Source: Scleroderma bovista (lineage: Eukaryota; Basidiomycota; Agaricomycetes; Boletales; Sclerodermataceae). Taken from it: a stretch of 64,000 bases of DNA. Location: positions 1-64,000 of the forward strand of contig JAYMGJ010000017.1 in assembly GCA_037178675.1 (NCBI GenBank). Direction: 5' to 3'. The notes under the pieces were generated by a model. That model ran no database searches, had not been told where the DNA came from, and saw only the letters and a program-made list of their open reading frames with translations. Of this stretch, positions 1-10,610 are shown piece by piece. The position numbers were made by a program, and so were the translations under genes. Position 1 is the stretch's first letter. Every line of letters begins with the position of its first letter.

Positions 1-1893
1 CCTAAACCGACTATGGAGAAAGGGAGGTTTAAACCATATCCTGATCCATCCTTCCCTAGACGATCTGGTTGTGCTAAAGTCGTACCAACTAGACCTGACA
101 ACGTCTATGGTGAGAATGTGCATCCTGTAGAGGCTGAGAAACTTGCCGAAGCAGAGAGTAAAGCACAGGAGGATCCAATAACCTTAGGATTTGGGACTCA
201 AGGAGAGAGTCATGACCTCGTGGATTTGCATCGCCTGCATCATGAATTTGGTTCAGACTTCTTGAACTTTCTTATGGCGAAAGCTGAACCACTTACTCCA
301 CGGATTCCAGTTCAGTATAGGGATATTTTGAGATTACCAGCCGATGAGAAAAAGGCTTGGGATAGTGCCTGTCAAGACGAAATAGATGCACTTTGGAAGC
401 GTCAAGTTTGGTCGCTTACCAATCTTCCTCAGAATCGTAAACCAGTTAAGTGTCGCTGGGTTTTTGCCGTAAAGTCTGACGGTTGCAAGCGAGCCCGTCT
501 AGTGGCAAAAGGTTTTTCACAGGAATACGGAATAGATTACGAAGACGTTTTCTCACCCGTAGCAAGATTCGAGTCCGTTCGAATTATTCTTGCCCTGGCT
601 GCGCAGAACGCTTGGAGTTTACAAGCTTTGGACGTAAAAACTGCCTTCCTATATGGTAACCTCGAAGAGGAGATCTATATGGAACAGCCAGAAGGCTTCG
701 TTAAGAAGGGAAGAGATGAGAAGAAAGTATACCGTCTCTTGAAAGCTCTTTATGGTTTGAAGCAAGCTGCTTTAGCGTGGAATATTGAGCTTCACAAGTC
801 CCTTCAAAAACTAGGCTTTAACCGTGTCGTTTCAGATGCTGGAATTTATGTTCACCAGGGAGTAACCGGGAACAAAAAGGTCAAAGTCCTACTCATCCTG
901 ATCATCTACGTTGATGATGTTCTTTTTACTGGCTCTGACCAGAAATATCTCGGGATGATGAAAGAGAAATTTATGAAGGTCTGGGAATGCCGCGACCTTG
1001 GGGCTGCTAAAGAATATCTTGGAATGGAAATCTGACGAAACCCATCAACTGATTCTTTAATCATTGATTAGGTGAAGTACTTGGACAAAATTCTAAAGCG
1101 ATTTGATATGCAGGATTGTAACCCTGCTAATACCCCACTTCCAGAGAAATACGATCCCGTCGCGAGTATAGGGGAGACCTCTCCCAAGTTGCGCTCACAG
1201 TATCAATCTGTGATAGGATCTCTTCTCTATCTAATGCTTGGAACAAGACCTGACATCGCGTTTGCGGTCATTAAAATGTCTCAGTTCTCTGCAAGTCCAA
1301 CGGAGGACCACCTTAATCATGCCAAGTATATCTTTCGCTATCTTCGAGCAAATAGAGAATGTGGCATTGAGTTTAAAAGGGAATCCTTGTTGCGAGTGGA
1401 AGGGTATGTCGATGCCGATTGGACTTCAGACAGAAATGACCGGAAATCCTGTACGGGTTTTACCGTGTTGTTTAATACCTCTCCAGTTTCCTGGGTTAGC
1501 CGGAAACAGAAGACTGTTGCTACTGAAGCTACTGAAGCTGAGTATATGGCTCTTTCTGACGCCGCGAAACAGATATGTTGGATCAAGTCTTTACTTGAGG
1601 AGTTGTCTTTTGACATTCCACCCGTTGTTCTCTATGAGGACAATATGGGCTCCATATTCTTAGCACAGAATCCTGCGCAAGAAAGACGAACGAAACATAT
1701 TGATATTCGTCATCATTTTATTCGCGAATGTGTTCAAGAAAGAAAGGTCATTCAATTACGACATATCTCTACTGATAAACAGTTAGCAGATGTCTTTACT
1801 AAAGCCCTTGGCAAAGTCAAGTTCCTAGGCTTTAAGAGTTTTCTTGTAACCAACTTGACACGTATCAAGTCTGGGGGAGTGTTGAGAAAGTAA
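1..1893 (+). pseudogene. Ty1/copia polyprotein, 3' part (reverse transcriptase and RNase H), broken
   Basis: The reading frame is open from the first base and runs to a stop at 1033-1035; it resumes from 1072 to 1893 in another frame. The first part is a copia reverse transcriptase: WVFAVKSDG, a DVKTAFLYGNL block and the catalytic YVDD at about 907-918. The second part is the copia RNase H: GYVDADW, EAEYMALSDAAKQ, YEDN and RTKHIDIRHHF. In intact copia elements these two parts are one continuous frame, so the stop and frame change between 1033 and 1071 (a TAG lies at 1069-1071) disable this copy. The gag, protease and integrase parts would lie upstream of the window. The frame overlaps the start of the 3' LTR by a few codons. 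Confidence 0.92.
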
Positions 1894-2985
1894 GTGCTTA
1901 GTCATCACTAGCACGTGACTTCTCTCTAGAGCCTTGACACGTGATGTGTCTGGACTCGTCATCTTCCATGTGATTCTCTGAGTCACATGACCGGTTAACA
2001 AAGTACTGACTAACTGGAGTCATATCCCTTATCTATGACGTATCAAGATAAGGAGAGATAATGTTCCTTCTGGAACATTCCTATGGGTCGATCTAGACCA
2101 TTTCTTATCTCTTATCTTACCTATGACTCACTGTGGCCTTCTGTTACGACCATGCCCAACTCTGGGCCTTATCCGGTCACTCCGGTCGCGTCGCAGCTCC
2201 ACAGCTCAACTCTGGTTGCTCAACACTTACTCCGGTCACGCTCGCGCAGATATGCCTCCGTTAAGTACGACCCTTGGACTATCCTCTATTCGCTCGTTAC
2301 CACACCTCGCCGTTTACCCTGCCTTGACGTGAGTTCTCCGTGAACTCGATATATCCTATACCTTGTAGCATTTTCACCAGACCTGATTTATTTTACCCGG
2401 TCCTGACTTTATTTTCACCGGACCTGACCTAGTCCTAACTCCGGTCGTCCCTTGTCCGCGATTAGGTTGTTTACTTGTCACCGTATGTACTCGACCCTAG
2501 TTTCTACTTAGTATAAGTACCCTCTAGTTTACCTTGTATACCTCAGTCTGAAATCATCTAAGTCACTACTCCTGATCCTCTGTCCGTCTCCGTCTCTATC
2601 CCCGTCTGACCGGAACCTACGCAAGGGATCAACGCTCGCCGTCCTTGTCATTGAATCCAAACGGTCGCAACTCCGGCCCGGGCTAACCTCTGCCCAAACC
2701 TCTGACCTCCCCTCTCGTCCGCTTTCGTCCGGACTTGACCGGACCCCTTACCGGAGTAGACCCGGACTTGACACCTTCTACGAGTTTCTACGAGTTTCCA
2801 CAGGACCACTATGTTAGGAAGGTACTTATCTACCTGTCCGTTTATGGACTCACAGAGACTTCTCACTTTACATGGTCTGTGCGCAGCTCAGACGTATAAA
2901 TACCCTTATGCTTCTTGGTAGTAAAAGTAGGACTTTACCCACTACGTTTATCCTCTGTTCTATCAAAGAACTCTCTTAACCACCT
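1880..2985 (+). repeat. 3' LTR of the copia element, interrupted by a solo LTR
   Basis: A purine-rich tract (GGGGGAG) ends at 1879, followed by TGTTGAGAAAG, a typical start of a copia LTR. A TATA-like TATAAATA lies near 2896. The right end is uncertain: CTCTCTTAACCA, ending near 2982, resembles the inverted complement of the left end, but the LTR could reach about 3060. A 632-bp unrelated solo LTR sits inside it at 2142-2773. No second copia LTR is in the window to confirm the ends. Confidence 0.55.
2142..2773 (-). mobile_element. Solo LTR, family A, copy 1
   Basis: The segment begins TGTTACGACC and ends CGGACTTGACA, so it has TG...CA ends. It is flanked by the exact 5-bp direct repeat CCTTC (2137-2141 and 2774-2778), a target-site duplication. 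It matches 5359-5999 over its whole length in the opposite orientation. No internal element sequence is present, so this is a solo LTR left by LTR-LTR recombination. It inserted into the older copia LTR. Confidence 0.9.
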
Positions 2986-3111
2986 TCGGTTAATCCCTTC
3001 AAGTTCGAACCAACTAGCAAGAGTGAGTTAGTGATTTCTATTATCATTCTTGTCTAGGCCCGCTGTGCTTGTCCATCTCCGGACAGTACTTCCCGTTACT
3101 ACCACCCTGCT

Positions 3112-4012
3112 ACGTCTGACCATTTTCAGCTTTCGTTTATGGTCATTTTCATGACCACCATCCCGCTACAATTGAGCAACCCCGTCTTTCGCTGTAAGTG
3201 CCGGTGGGCTTGGTGCGTACTGTCGAGACTATCACCCCACCACGTCTGACCATTTTCAACTTTCGTTTATGGTCATTTTCATGACCACCATCCCGCTACA
3301 ATCGAGCAACCCCACCTTTTGCTATAACTGCGGGGTACATGTTGTCGAGACTATCACCCCACCACGTCTGACCATTTTCAGCTTTCGTTTATGGTCATTT
3401 TCATGACCACCATCCCGCTACAATCAAGCAACCCCGCCTTTTGCTATAACTGTGGGGTACGTGTTGTCGAGACTATCACCCCACCACGTCTGACCATTTT
3501 CAGCTTTCGTTTATGGTCATTTTCATGACCACCATCCCGCTACAATCGAGCAACCCCGTCTTTCGCTGTAAGTGCCGGTGGGCTTGGTGCGTACTGTCGA
3601 GACTATCACCCCACCACGTCTGACCATTTTCAACTTTCGTTTATGGTCATTTTCATGACCACCATCCTGTCACAAGCGGGCATCCCTGCCTTTCGCTATA
3701 ACCGCGAGGTACGTGTTGTCAGGACTACCACTCCGCTACGTCTGACCATTTTCAAATTTCGTTTATGGTCATTTTCATTCCTACCGTCGAGCCACGATCG
3801 ATCGTCCCTGCCTTTTTCTGTAACTCTGGGGTACGTGCTGTCAAGGCTATCACCTTGCTACAACTCACCAATCTCACCATTCATTTCAGGTCTTTTCATG
3901 ACCACCATCCCGCCACAATCGAGCAACCCCGTCTTTCGTAGTAAGTGCCGGTGGGCTTGGTGCTTTCTCTGTAGTTACTGGTGTTTGTTGGGACTACTGC
4001 CCTGTACTTTCC
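3112..4012. repeat. Tandem array of seven 122/131-bp units in an A-B-B order
   Basis: Units begin at CGTCTGACCATTTTCA near 3112, 3243, 3365, 3487, 3617 and 3739, and a degenerate one near 3861. Two unit types occur. The longer (130-131 bp) contains GTAAGTGCCGGTGGGCTTGG; the shorter (122 bp) contains CTATAACTGCGGGGTAC or variants. Their order is A B B A B B A, a higher-order repeat. An open frame at 3643-4017 inside the array is a by-product of the repeat and is not called as a gene. Confidence 0.88.
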
Positions 4013-4083
4013 AATGAGGGAATTATTGCACAAAACATGTCATGGATTAGATTGGAGCATTTATATACAGAGTAAGACTGCTT

Positions 4084-5173
4084 TTATGAGGGGGGATTAG
4101 CTGCTCTCTCTCTGTATCCTGCACGCTTCTGTCGGATCCTCGCTAGAGCGCTGTTTTGGGATGGCATACGCTCATTCTCCGTGTAAAGAGGGAACACTTG
4201 CCTACAATGAATGTAGTTAGAAGATATGCAATAAGACCAACACTGTCATACCTGTTCCACCACATCAACAACTGATCAACTTCGTCTTTCTCCTCAGAAT
4301 CATCGAGGAGATCAAGGATGGAATTATAAAAGCGTTCGGAATCAGTTACTAAGTCTGTCCGAGAGAAAACTTGTGCAGATGTCAGGGCGAAATGGGCCTA
4401 AAGCGCAGAAAGCACCGTGGTGAATAAACGCGATGAATGATGCTATTAGCAACTAACCTGGGTGGCAACATATGCTATGGAAGCCTTCGTCACAGACCGC
4501 ATCCCGTGAATGTGTGCATTACCGGAGCGAGTAGCCTTGGGCTCCTGGTCAACTGAGCTCGGTGATGTGAAGATATGTTTATATGCCTTGAGACTGTTAG
4601 TGCGGAAAGAGGAAGAAAAATAGGTCCTTACCGAAACAAGCAGGCCACTGTGCAAAAGCCCATTCCAAGGATCTTCCTGATCGTACGAATAATCTGCATA
4701 CAAAAACACAGGCCATTGATCCCCTGCAACCTGGATTTGCCCGTTGACGAGCTTGGACCTGGTGCTGGATGCAACATGGTCAGTTATTCAGTAGAGGGGT
4801 AACAAACGTGAACTCACTCAGAATGATTCCAGTCAAGGCCCACTGGACACAACAACGCCCCCGTGCGTTCATGATGGAACCCACGACCAGACTTGACGTT
4901 GCGCGGAATATGGGGGTTAAGGCTCTGTCCCTTGGGTGTGATCCAATCTATAATGGCGCTTTTCATTCCTTTTGTGTCGTCAGCACGGGCACCATTAGCA
5001 CCCTTCTGAATCTGATGGGGATTGTGAACACTGATTTCACTGGGGAGGCTATGGTCGACATACCAAATCTGCGATCTTGATGACCTTTTCCTCTGATGAA
5101 TTCATAAGACGACCCTCTAACCCCAGACACTATCCGCAAAAGTTCACGGAACACTGAATACTCCTTGCGCTCG
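4084..5173 (-). pseudogene. DUF6698-like fungal protein gene, frameshifted
   Basis: On the minus strand a five-intron gene can be followed to a stop at 4084-4086. Exons are about 5173-5064, 5011-4818, 4764-4632, 4586-4458, 4397-4252 and 4201-4084, all with GT-AG boundaries. The spliced product contains blocks such as ADLIQKGANGARADDTKG, GDQWPVFLYADYSYD, AYKHIFTSPSSV, TKASIAYVATQ and SERFYNSILDLLDD. From memory these are typical of the Agaricomycete DUF6698 family, of unknown function. In the first visible exon the frame shifts by one base near 5121-5125 (between RELLRIVSG and LEGRLMNSS). The N-terminal part upstream is not recognisable, and a solo LTR lies 180 bp further upstream. Family name from recall; the intron pattern and frame are seen directly. 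Confidence 0.72.
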
Positions 5174-5358
5174 CTGCAAAAAGTATTACTTAAGTCCCAA
5201 CAACGGAACATTATTCACAACTCATGCAGCTGTTAAATTTTCCTCCGGTTCATCAGCCCGCTCACCCATCATGGCGATGCCATTGGCAAGTAAGGTCTGG
5301 ATATTGCAAAACGAATGAGCGACGCGGCCAAAATGGCGACCATGGTGGACTAAGGGAT

Positions 5359-5999
5359 TGTCAAGTCCGGGTCTACTCCGGTAGGAGGTCCGGTCAAGTC
5401 CGGACGAGCGCGGACGAAGGGAGAGGGCAGAGCGCTGGACGAGGGATTAGTCTGGCCGGAGTTGGTGACCGCTTGGATTCAACGACAAGGACGACGTGCA
5501 TTGATCCCTTGCGTAGGTTCCGGTCAAGGTGATAGGGACGGAGACGGAGACGGAGACAGACAGAGACTGGAGTAGTGACTAAGTTGATTTCAGACTGAGG
5601 TATACAAGGTAAACTAGAGGGTACTTATACTAAGTAGAAACTAGGGTCGAGTACATACGGTGACAAGTAAACAACCTAATAGCGGACAAGGGACGACCGG
5701 AGTTAGGACTAGGTCAGGTCTGGTGAAAATAAAGTCAGGACCGGGTAAAATAAATCAGGTCCGGTGAAAATGCTACAAGGTATAGGATATATCGAGTTCA
5801 CGGAGAACTCACGTCAAGGCAGGGTAAACGGCGAGGTGTGGTAACGAGCGAATAGAGGATAGTCCAAGGGTCGTACTTAACGGAGGCATATCTGCGCGAG
5901 CGTGACCGGAGTAAGTGTTGAGCGACCGGAGTTGAGCTGTAGGCCTGCGATGTGACCGGAGTAACCGGATATGGTCCGGAGTTGGACATGGTCGTAACA
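5359..5999 (+). mobile_element. Solo LTR, family A, copy 2
   Basis: The segment starts TGTCAAGTCCGGG and ends GGTCGTAACA. It is flanked by the perfect 5-bp direct repeat GGGAT (5354-5358 and 6000-6004). It is the inverted counterpart of 2142-2773 and has the same TG...CA termini. It was inserted independently, because its target duplication differs. It lies at the 5' side of the degraded DUF6698-like gene. Confidence 0.9.
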
Positions 6000-6004
6000 G
6001 GGAT

Positions 6005-7053
6005 CCTGCGTAGTTCTAGAGAATAGTTAGAGCAGCATCAGACCACAAAGATCAAAGAGCTTACGCTTTTTTTCTGGGTCCAAGCTCTAAAGCGTTGGAA
6101 GCCCCACGCTTCTGCGGTCTCGAGGATCCACCGGGAACAAGCTTGGTGTTGGGCTGCTGTGGACTGCTTGTCATGTGGGAGAGTTAGCTGTGGGACTCCA
6201 AATCCATCTTGGCGGTTGAGTTGTTTGGATTTTATACCTCCTGGATGCATTCCTACAGGGCCAAGGGTGCTTGGAGTCGACGGTGGCAGTGCTACTGCAG
6301 CACAGCCACCGATACATGGATGTAAACCTAAGCGCCAGCCTGGTGAGGCTATGATGACACTTTAGTAATTGAACTGGCTTCAGGTAATCTATCTTATCAA
6401 ATCAGAGAGCTCGCCGCCGGAGTATTCAGAGTGTAACATAACTTGGGGGCTCTTTCAGATGCCAGTCTGTGGTGGTATCCTTGCCTTAGCGAACCTGAAG
6501 GACAATTTTTGGCTGGCTGCACGCTGCACAGAATCCCGTGGAAGGGTAAGAGTGTCCGCTTTCCTGCTGAGCCTGAATATTGCCGTTGTGTCCAGACAGA
6601 CACTCAGATGCAAAGACCATCAAATGGTCACAGCCAGCGAAAAAGGCTGGCTCAAAAAGCACGGTCCGAAGTATAGTCACAACTCGTTACGTACTTCCAC
6701 GACGATGACAATGGAGGTTCAAATGACGTCACGGTTGGCCGGAAAAATGTTGGATGGCCACGAAACATTGGTTAGTGGCGATGCAGAAAGCGCGGGGTAA
6801 CACACATACTAATAGTACTAGTAAGACAGACATGACGACAGACGGGTTCGAGATCTGTACTGTCACAACACAGAGTGTACACTTGCAAGTACCAGACAAT
6901 GCGCCGATCCGCAAAAGCCGCGAGTAGGGAAGTGCTCTAATTGGATGGAAAGGGTCAAGGGAAAAGGAACCCTGAAGCCAGTCTAAATGCCATGAGAGTA
7001 CTACTCACCATTGCAGATTCCTCGGGTAAAATTGCAGATTGGCGAGTCAAATT
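6005..7053. other. Unassigned region with short open frames
   Basis: No gene is recognised. A 143-codon frame at 6369-6800 and an overlapping 77-codon frame at 6443-6676 (both plus) have no family resemblance I can name. The shorter one reads like a former protein (contains LWWYPCLSEPEGQFL and TLHRIPWKG) but lacks a supporting start, introns or neighbours. Confidence 0.3.
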
Positions 7054-7345
7054 TGACAAATTGACAAGAACTGCTTGTATGCATCAGTAGGTGGCAGTGT
7101 CATTAAAGAAGAGTGACCATGAAGCTCCCCATTTGGAAGTCTCGTACCAGACAATGCATGTCGACCACACGTCAAATTGATAAGAACTGCTTGTACGCAT
7201 CAGTAGATGGTGATGTTATCAAAGAAGAGTGACCATGATGGTCCCCATTCGAAAGGACAAGCATTTTTACTCTCGTACCAGACAATGCATGTGAAACACA
7301 CATCAAATTGATAGTAGGAACTGCTTGGGGCCAATGAGAAACTGA
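7054..7345. repeat. Imperfect tandem repeat, period about 115-130 bp
   Basis: The block CAAATTGA(C/T)A(A/G)...GAACTGCTTG occurs near 7060, 7172 and 7303, and GTACCAGACAATGC(A/G) near 6891, 7144 and 7276. Between them AAAGAAGAGTGACCATGA is repeated. About two and a half units are visible. Confidence 0.7.
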
Positions 7346-7685
7346 CAAGTAGTACAATTGAGCCGAGATTGCCGAACAGCCGCAGAATATGCACTAGTGG
7401 GTGGCGGTGTCGCATCAAAAAGCTACCCGTTTGGAAGGACATACGAGCTCACTTGTTGCTTATGCAGACCGCGGCATCCAGTAAAACCTTCAATTGGTAT
7501 TCGCTTAAGCTTGGTAATCTGAAGAAATCCATTTAAGGCTTGTCATGGACTAGTTACCTATCTATCTCTCGCCCAAACGCCATACTTCAGTGTCGAGAGA
7601 GAATGTCCGCTAATATTGAAGGCATGTCAAAACGTGGTTGTTAACTTGGACTGTGTCCTGACCTTGATTAATAGACAGCGGGGTT

Positions 7686-8009
7686 GTGCCGGTGGAGACC
7701 CACAGTCCAGATCTGGACGAAATTCGTCAAAGGCTCCTTGAAAGCTCAGATGCGGAGCAGAGCAACGTGCAAATACCAATCGAGCAACCTCGAACCATTA
7801 GAGCCTCGGAAGAAGTGGTGTTACTCCTTCAGCTGGTGTCCCATGTGACAGAAATCAAGCCCAAGGTCGATATCTTGATCGCCGATTGCGTGGCCCAATT
7901 AGGCCCAAATGAAATAGCTTCTCGCCCCAGTGAGAAATTTTGCTGGGCATGTGGATATTCAGATAGAGATCCTTTCGAGGAATCCCAGAATCCATGCAGT
8001 TTCTGTTGA
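7686..8009 (+). CDS. Hypothetical 107-codon open frame with a cysteine-pair tail
   Basis: An open frame from a GTG at 7686 (a real start or upstream exon is not clear) ends in a stop at 8007-8009. The product is acidic at the N-terminus and ends with CWACGY followed 14 residues later by CSFC, a spacing that could bind zinc. No family is recognised. It may be the last exon of a larger gene, since an ACAG acceptor-like site precedes it at about 7674-7677. Low confidence that it is expressed. Confidence 0.25.
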   Translation: MPVETHSPDLDEIRQRLLESSDAEQSNVQIPIEQPRTIRASEEVVLLLQLVSHVTEIKPKVDILIADCVAQLGPNEIASRPSEKFCWACGYSDRDPFEESQNPCSFC

Positions 8010-8942
8010 GAAAGTACTTTGTTACCTTGTAGTCTTGTTTCCAGCCATTCTGGGGACCTCTGGTCGGACATTCAGATATATTTGACGGAAACGTCCCCAT
8101 AACGTCTGGTGCAGTATCGTCTAGATCACATACTTTGGCCTGTGATATGGGTAGTTATGTGGGTAATGGAAAGTACACTATCTCTCACCTCTAGAGCGAA
8201 TCTTGAAGTGGGAGTTGTGGGATGCTGAACCAAGTTGTTTGACAGAGGCTGCAAGTTGGTGGACATAGTCTGGTGCAGAAATCCATCGCATTGCAGAGAT
8301 TACTTGCTCAGCATGGTACCTTGTTTCACCCGACGGACCTACTGATCTGCAGATCCAGTCTGCCAAAGTATCCAAGGGCTCCGAGCCGACTGACGTGTAG
8401 TTCAAGTGAATCGGCCAACCGACTACTGTTTGTAGACTACTCATGGAAAGAAGGGTTGTCGGGACAGCCAACGTAGCACTGCACATGTAAGTTGCGTCAG
8501 TACTGCCAAACACGAGTGTGCCAGAAGTTTACATTGTGGTGAGATGCTAGCCGGACACGATCATGTCAAAACGGCTGCGTACATCGTGAATGATGACCTC
8601 CTCGACACCGTCTTCTATGGTATAGATATCAAGGTTCTCCAGGGCATATCCATCCTACCAATGGAAGGTCAAGGCGACACACTTTTGGATAATAAAAAAA
8701 GCTATTCAAACCTTTTCCAAATGGAGCACACCGCCATAGGCAAGAGAGCGACCGAGTAGGTCAATGGCACACACCCAGATAGTCATGGACCTCAGCTTCG
8801 TAGAGAGGGACTATAGTGTAAGCGATATCTGTACAGCGGGGATGGAAGCGAGTAACTATGAAGCAAAACCATGAGTATTCACCGTGGAGTAAGAGAGAGA
8901 AACCGACCTCCAACGTCCGTCTGCTTGACCACTGTAAATCAC
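8010..8942. other. Unassigned region 3' of the PRP8 fragment
   Basis: Only short frames are found. A 111-codon minus-strand frame at 8178-8513 has no recognised family. The minus-strand frame that starts at 9291 continues to 8761, but the part below about 8943 no longer resembles PRP8. Confidence 0.3.
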
Positions 8943-10362
8943 TCTGGGGGATAAGGACGTGGCCCATAGACAACATCCCAAGACCGCCCAATTCCTTCGG
9001 CGTGTAGAAGATAGCTGGCGGGAAACACGATGGCATCTTACTGTTCAAGCCGATCTTTACACACATCTGAATCTTGTTCTCGGCTTTGACAAGGGCACCC
9101 AAAAGTTCATTTGTATGGATGACAGCTTCGCGATAGTATGTCATCAGCCTAATCGATGCAATATTCCACTTATTGACAATCTTGGAGAACATCGTCGAAC
9201 CCGAACCCATGAGGACTTGGCGGATACGGTTGTTGAACTGCTGGATACCTGGATGGGAACACATCAGTAAAGGGCACCGATATGCATCCAACTGGATAAT
9301 GATTTACCATCATCAGAAACACGCAGGAATGTCATAGCAAGGGATGAGTTTGTCATAGGTATCGAAAAACTCTATACCAGCCTCCTTGAATGCATGCCGG
9401 GTCAAGAGCAGACGTTTGATACGTGACAAACCTGAATGAATAAATGAACCGAGTCCGTTGCCATAAAGGATGGAAGCTTACATTCGTGTGGGTTGTCGTA
9501 GGCTTGCTCAATGAGTGCCAGTTCCTCACGTTGCGACTGTTTAAGGCGACCCTTGACCGAGTACGCCTCTTTAAGCTTTTCAAGAGCCAAGACGATAAGA
9601 AAGGGATTAATTAAGGGAATGAAAGTAGGTCTTATGGGAATGGGATAGGCGCAAACTTTTGGCTTTCAAGCCAGTGGACAGTGGCCATGTAAATTGTGAC
9701 GGCCTCTTCAGCACTGACGTACGGTCCATCCTTGAGATAGCCGCGCTGCCTCTCTTGTTCAGCTTTCAAGTATAATGCATTAAAAGAGGGCAAGGCAGGA
9801 AATCACATTTTACTTACGGGTGAGATGCCAAGTTCTTCTTCACAACCGCCTTGTCAACAGTGGCACCACGCCGGATACGCTCCCGGTTATAATGGGCAAC
9901 ACTGACCCACCAAGAGTCTGCCTTGTTCGAGGGAGGGGGGGGGGCATCCATAGCAAATATTGTCCATTAAATGGCAGTCGCGCGTCACAGGCCACGTCGA
10001 TGATGGCGCTGTATATGAGATCCGGCTTCCTTCGTCGAGAAGGAAGGTGACTGCCATAAGTAAATAGAATTCTTGTCCATTAAATAGCGATCGCGCGTCA
10101 CAGGTCACACCAGACTTTATACGTAGAATAGATGCGTAAACCTACTGAATATGAAACGACAATAAATGCATACCTTGCGGTGAATCAACAAGTTGAGCAT
10201 GTTGTAACCCTGCCTGCAAACCTGCAAACCAGCCTTGACCCAATCCAAATGCGTTGTTTGGAAAAATTTAGTTGCATTCAGTTGACGGAAGAGGTTCTTC
10301 CTCGTCATAGCCTTCTCCGAACAGGCCTTGAGCTCGTTCAGAACGAAGAATTCTTTGGATGA
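8943..10362 (-). pseudogene. Partial, rearranged copy of the spliceosome gene PRP8
   Basis: Several minus-strand blocks match Prp8, the central U5 snRNP splicing factor, in its usual order. These are [21 protein letters not shown] (10.3 kb), [16 protein letters not shown] (9.9 kb), [16 protein letters not shown] (9.75 kb), [15 protein letters not shown]...EQAYDNPHE (9.5 kb), [21 protein letters not shown] (9.4 kb) and [11 protein letters not shown] then [10 protein letters not shown]...[19 protein letters not shown] (9.25-8.95 kb). Intron-like gaps separate some blocks. Between the 9.4-kb and 9.25-kb blocks a long stretch of the family (I estimate over 200 residues) is missing. A one-base loss near 8930, just after PQSDLQWS, shifts the frame. 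Prp8 is normally a single essential protein of about 2,300 residues, so this is a dead fragment. Confidence 0.85.
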
Positions 10363-10440
10363 TGGTATGGCGATAATGGACGGACCTGGGGAGCGAGTTG
10401 TAAATGAGGGAAAGGGGCGAAATCATTCCTCACTGCCAAG

Positions 10441-10610
10441 GCGTTGAACGTGGCCATTCCAGGAGAACCCAAGTTTGAGCCTCTTTACCGTGACATGGAC
10501 ACGTTTGACTCGGGCTGGAATGAGTTTAACGATATCAGCAAGCCATTATTCACCAACAGATTCATACCGAGTACAGTCGCTTTCCGAGTACGCCCCAAGC
10601 GATACAAGTT
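10441..10610 (+). pseudogene. PRP8 fragment in the opposite orientation
   Basis: On the plus strand, [15 protein letters not shown]...WNEFNDI is followed, after a one-base frame change near 10540, by [10 protein letters not shown]. This resembles a Prp8 segment that in the intact protein precedes the blocks found on the minus strand at 8.9-10.4 kb. The two parts now point in opposite directions, so an inversion has broken this copy. Confidence 0.6.

Noticed and set aside
3112..4012. CRISPR-like array
   Set aside because: Units are 122-131 bp and repeated throughout, with no short repeats separated by unique spacers, and the DNA is clearly fungal.
8943..10610. Functional PRP8 gene
   Set aside because: Most of the protein is absent, a frameshift and an internal deletion are present, and one block is on the opposite strand.
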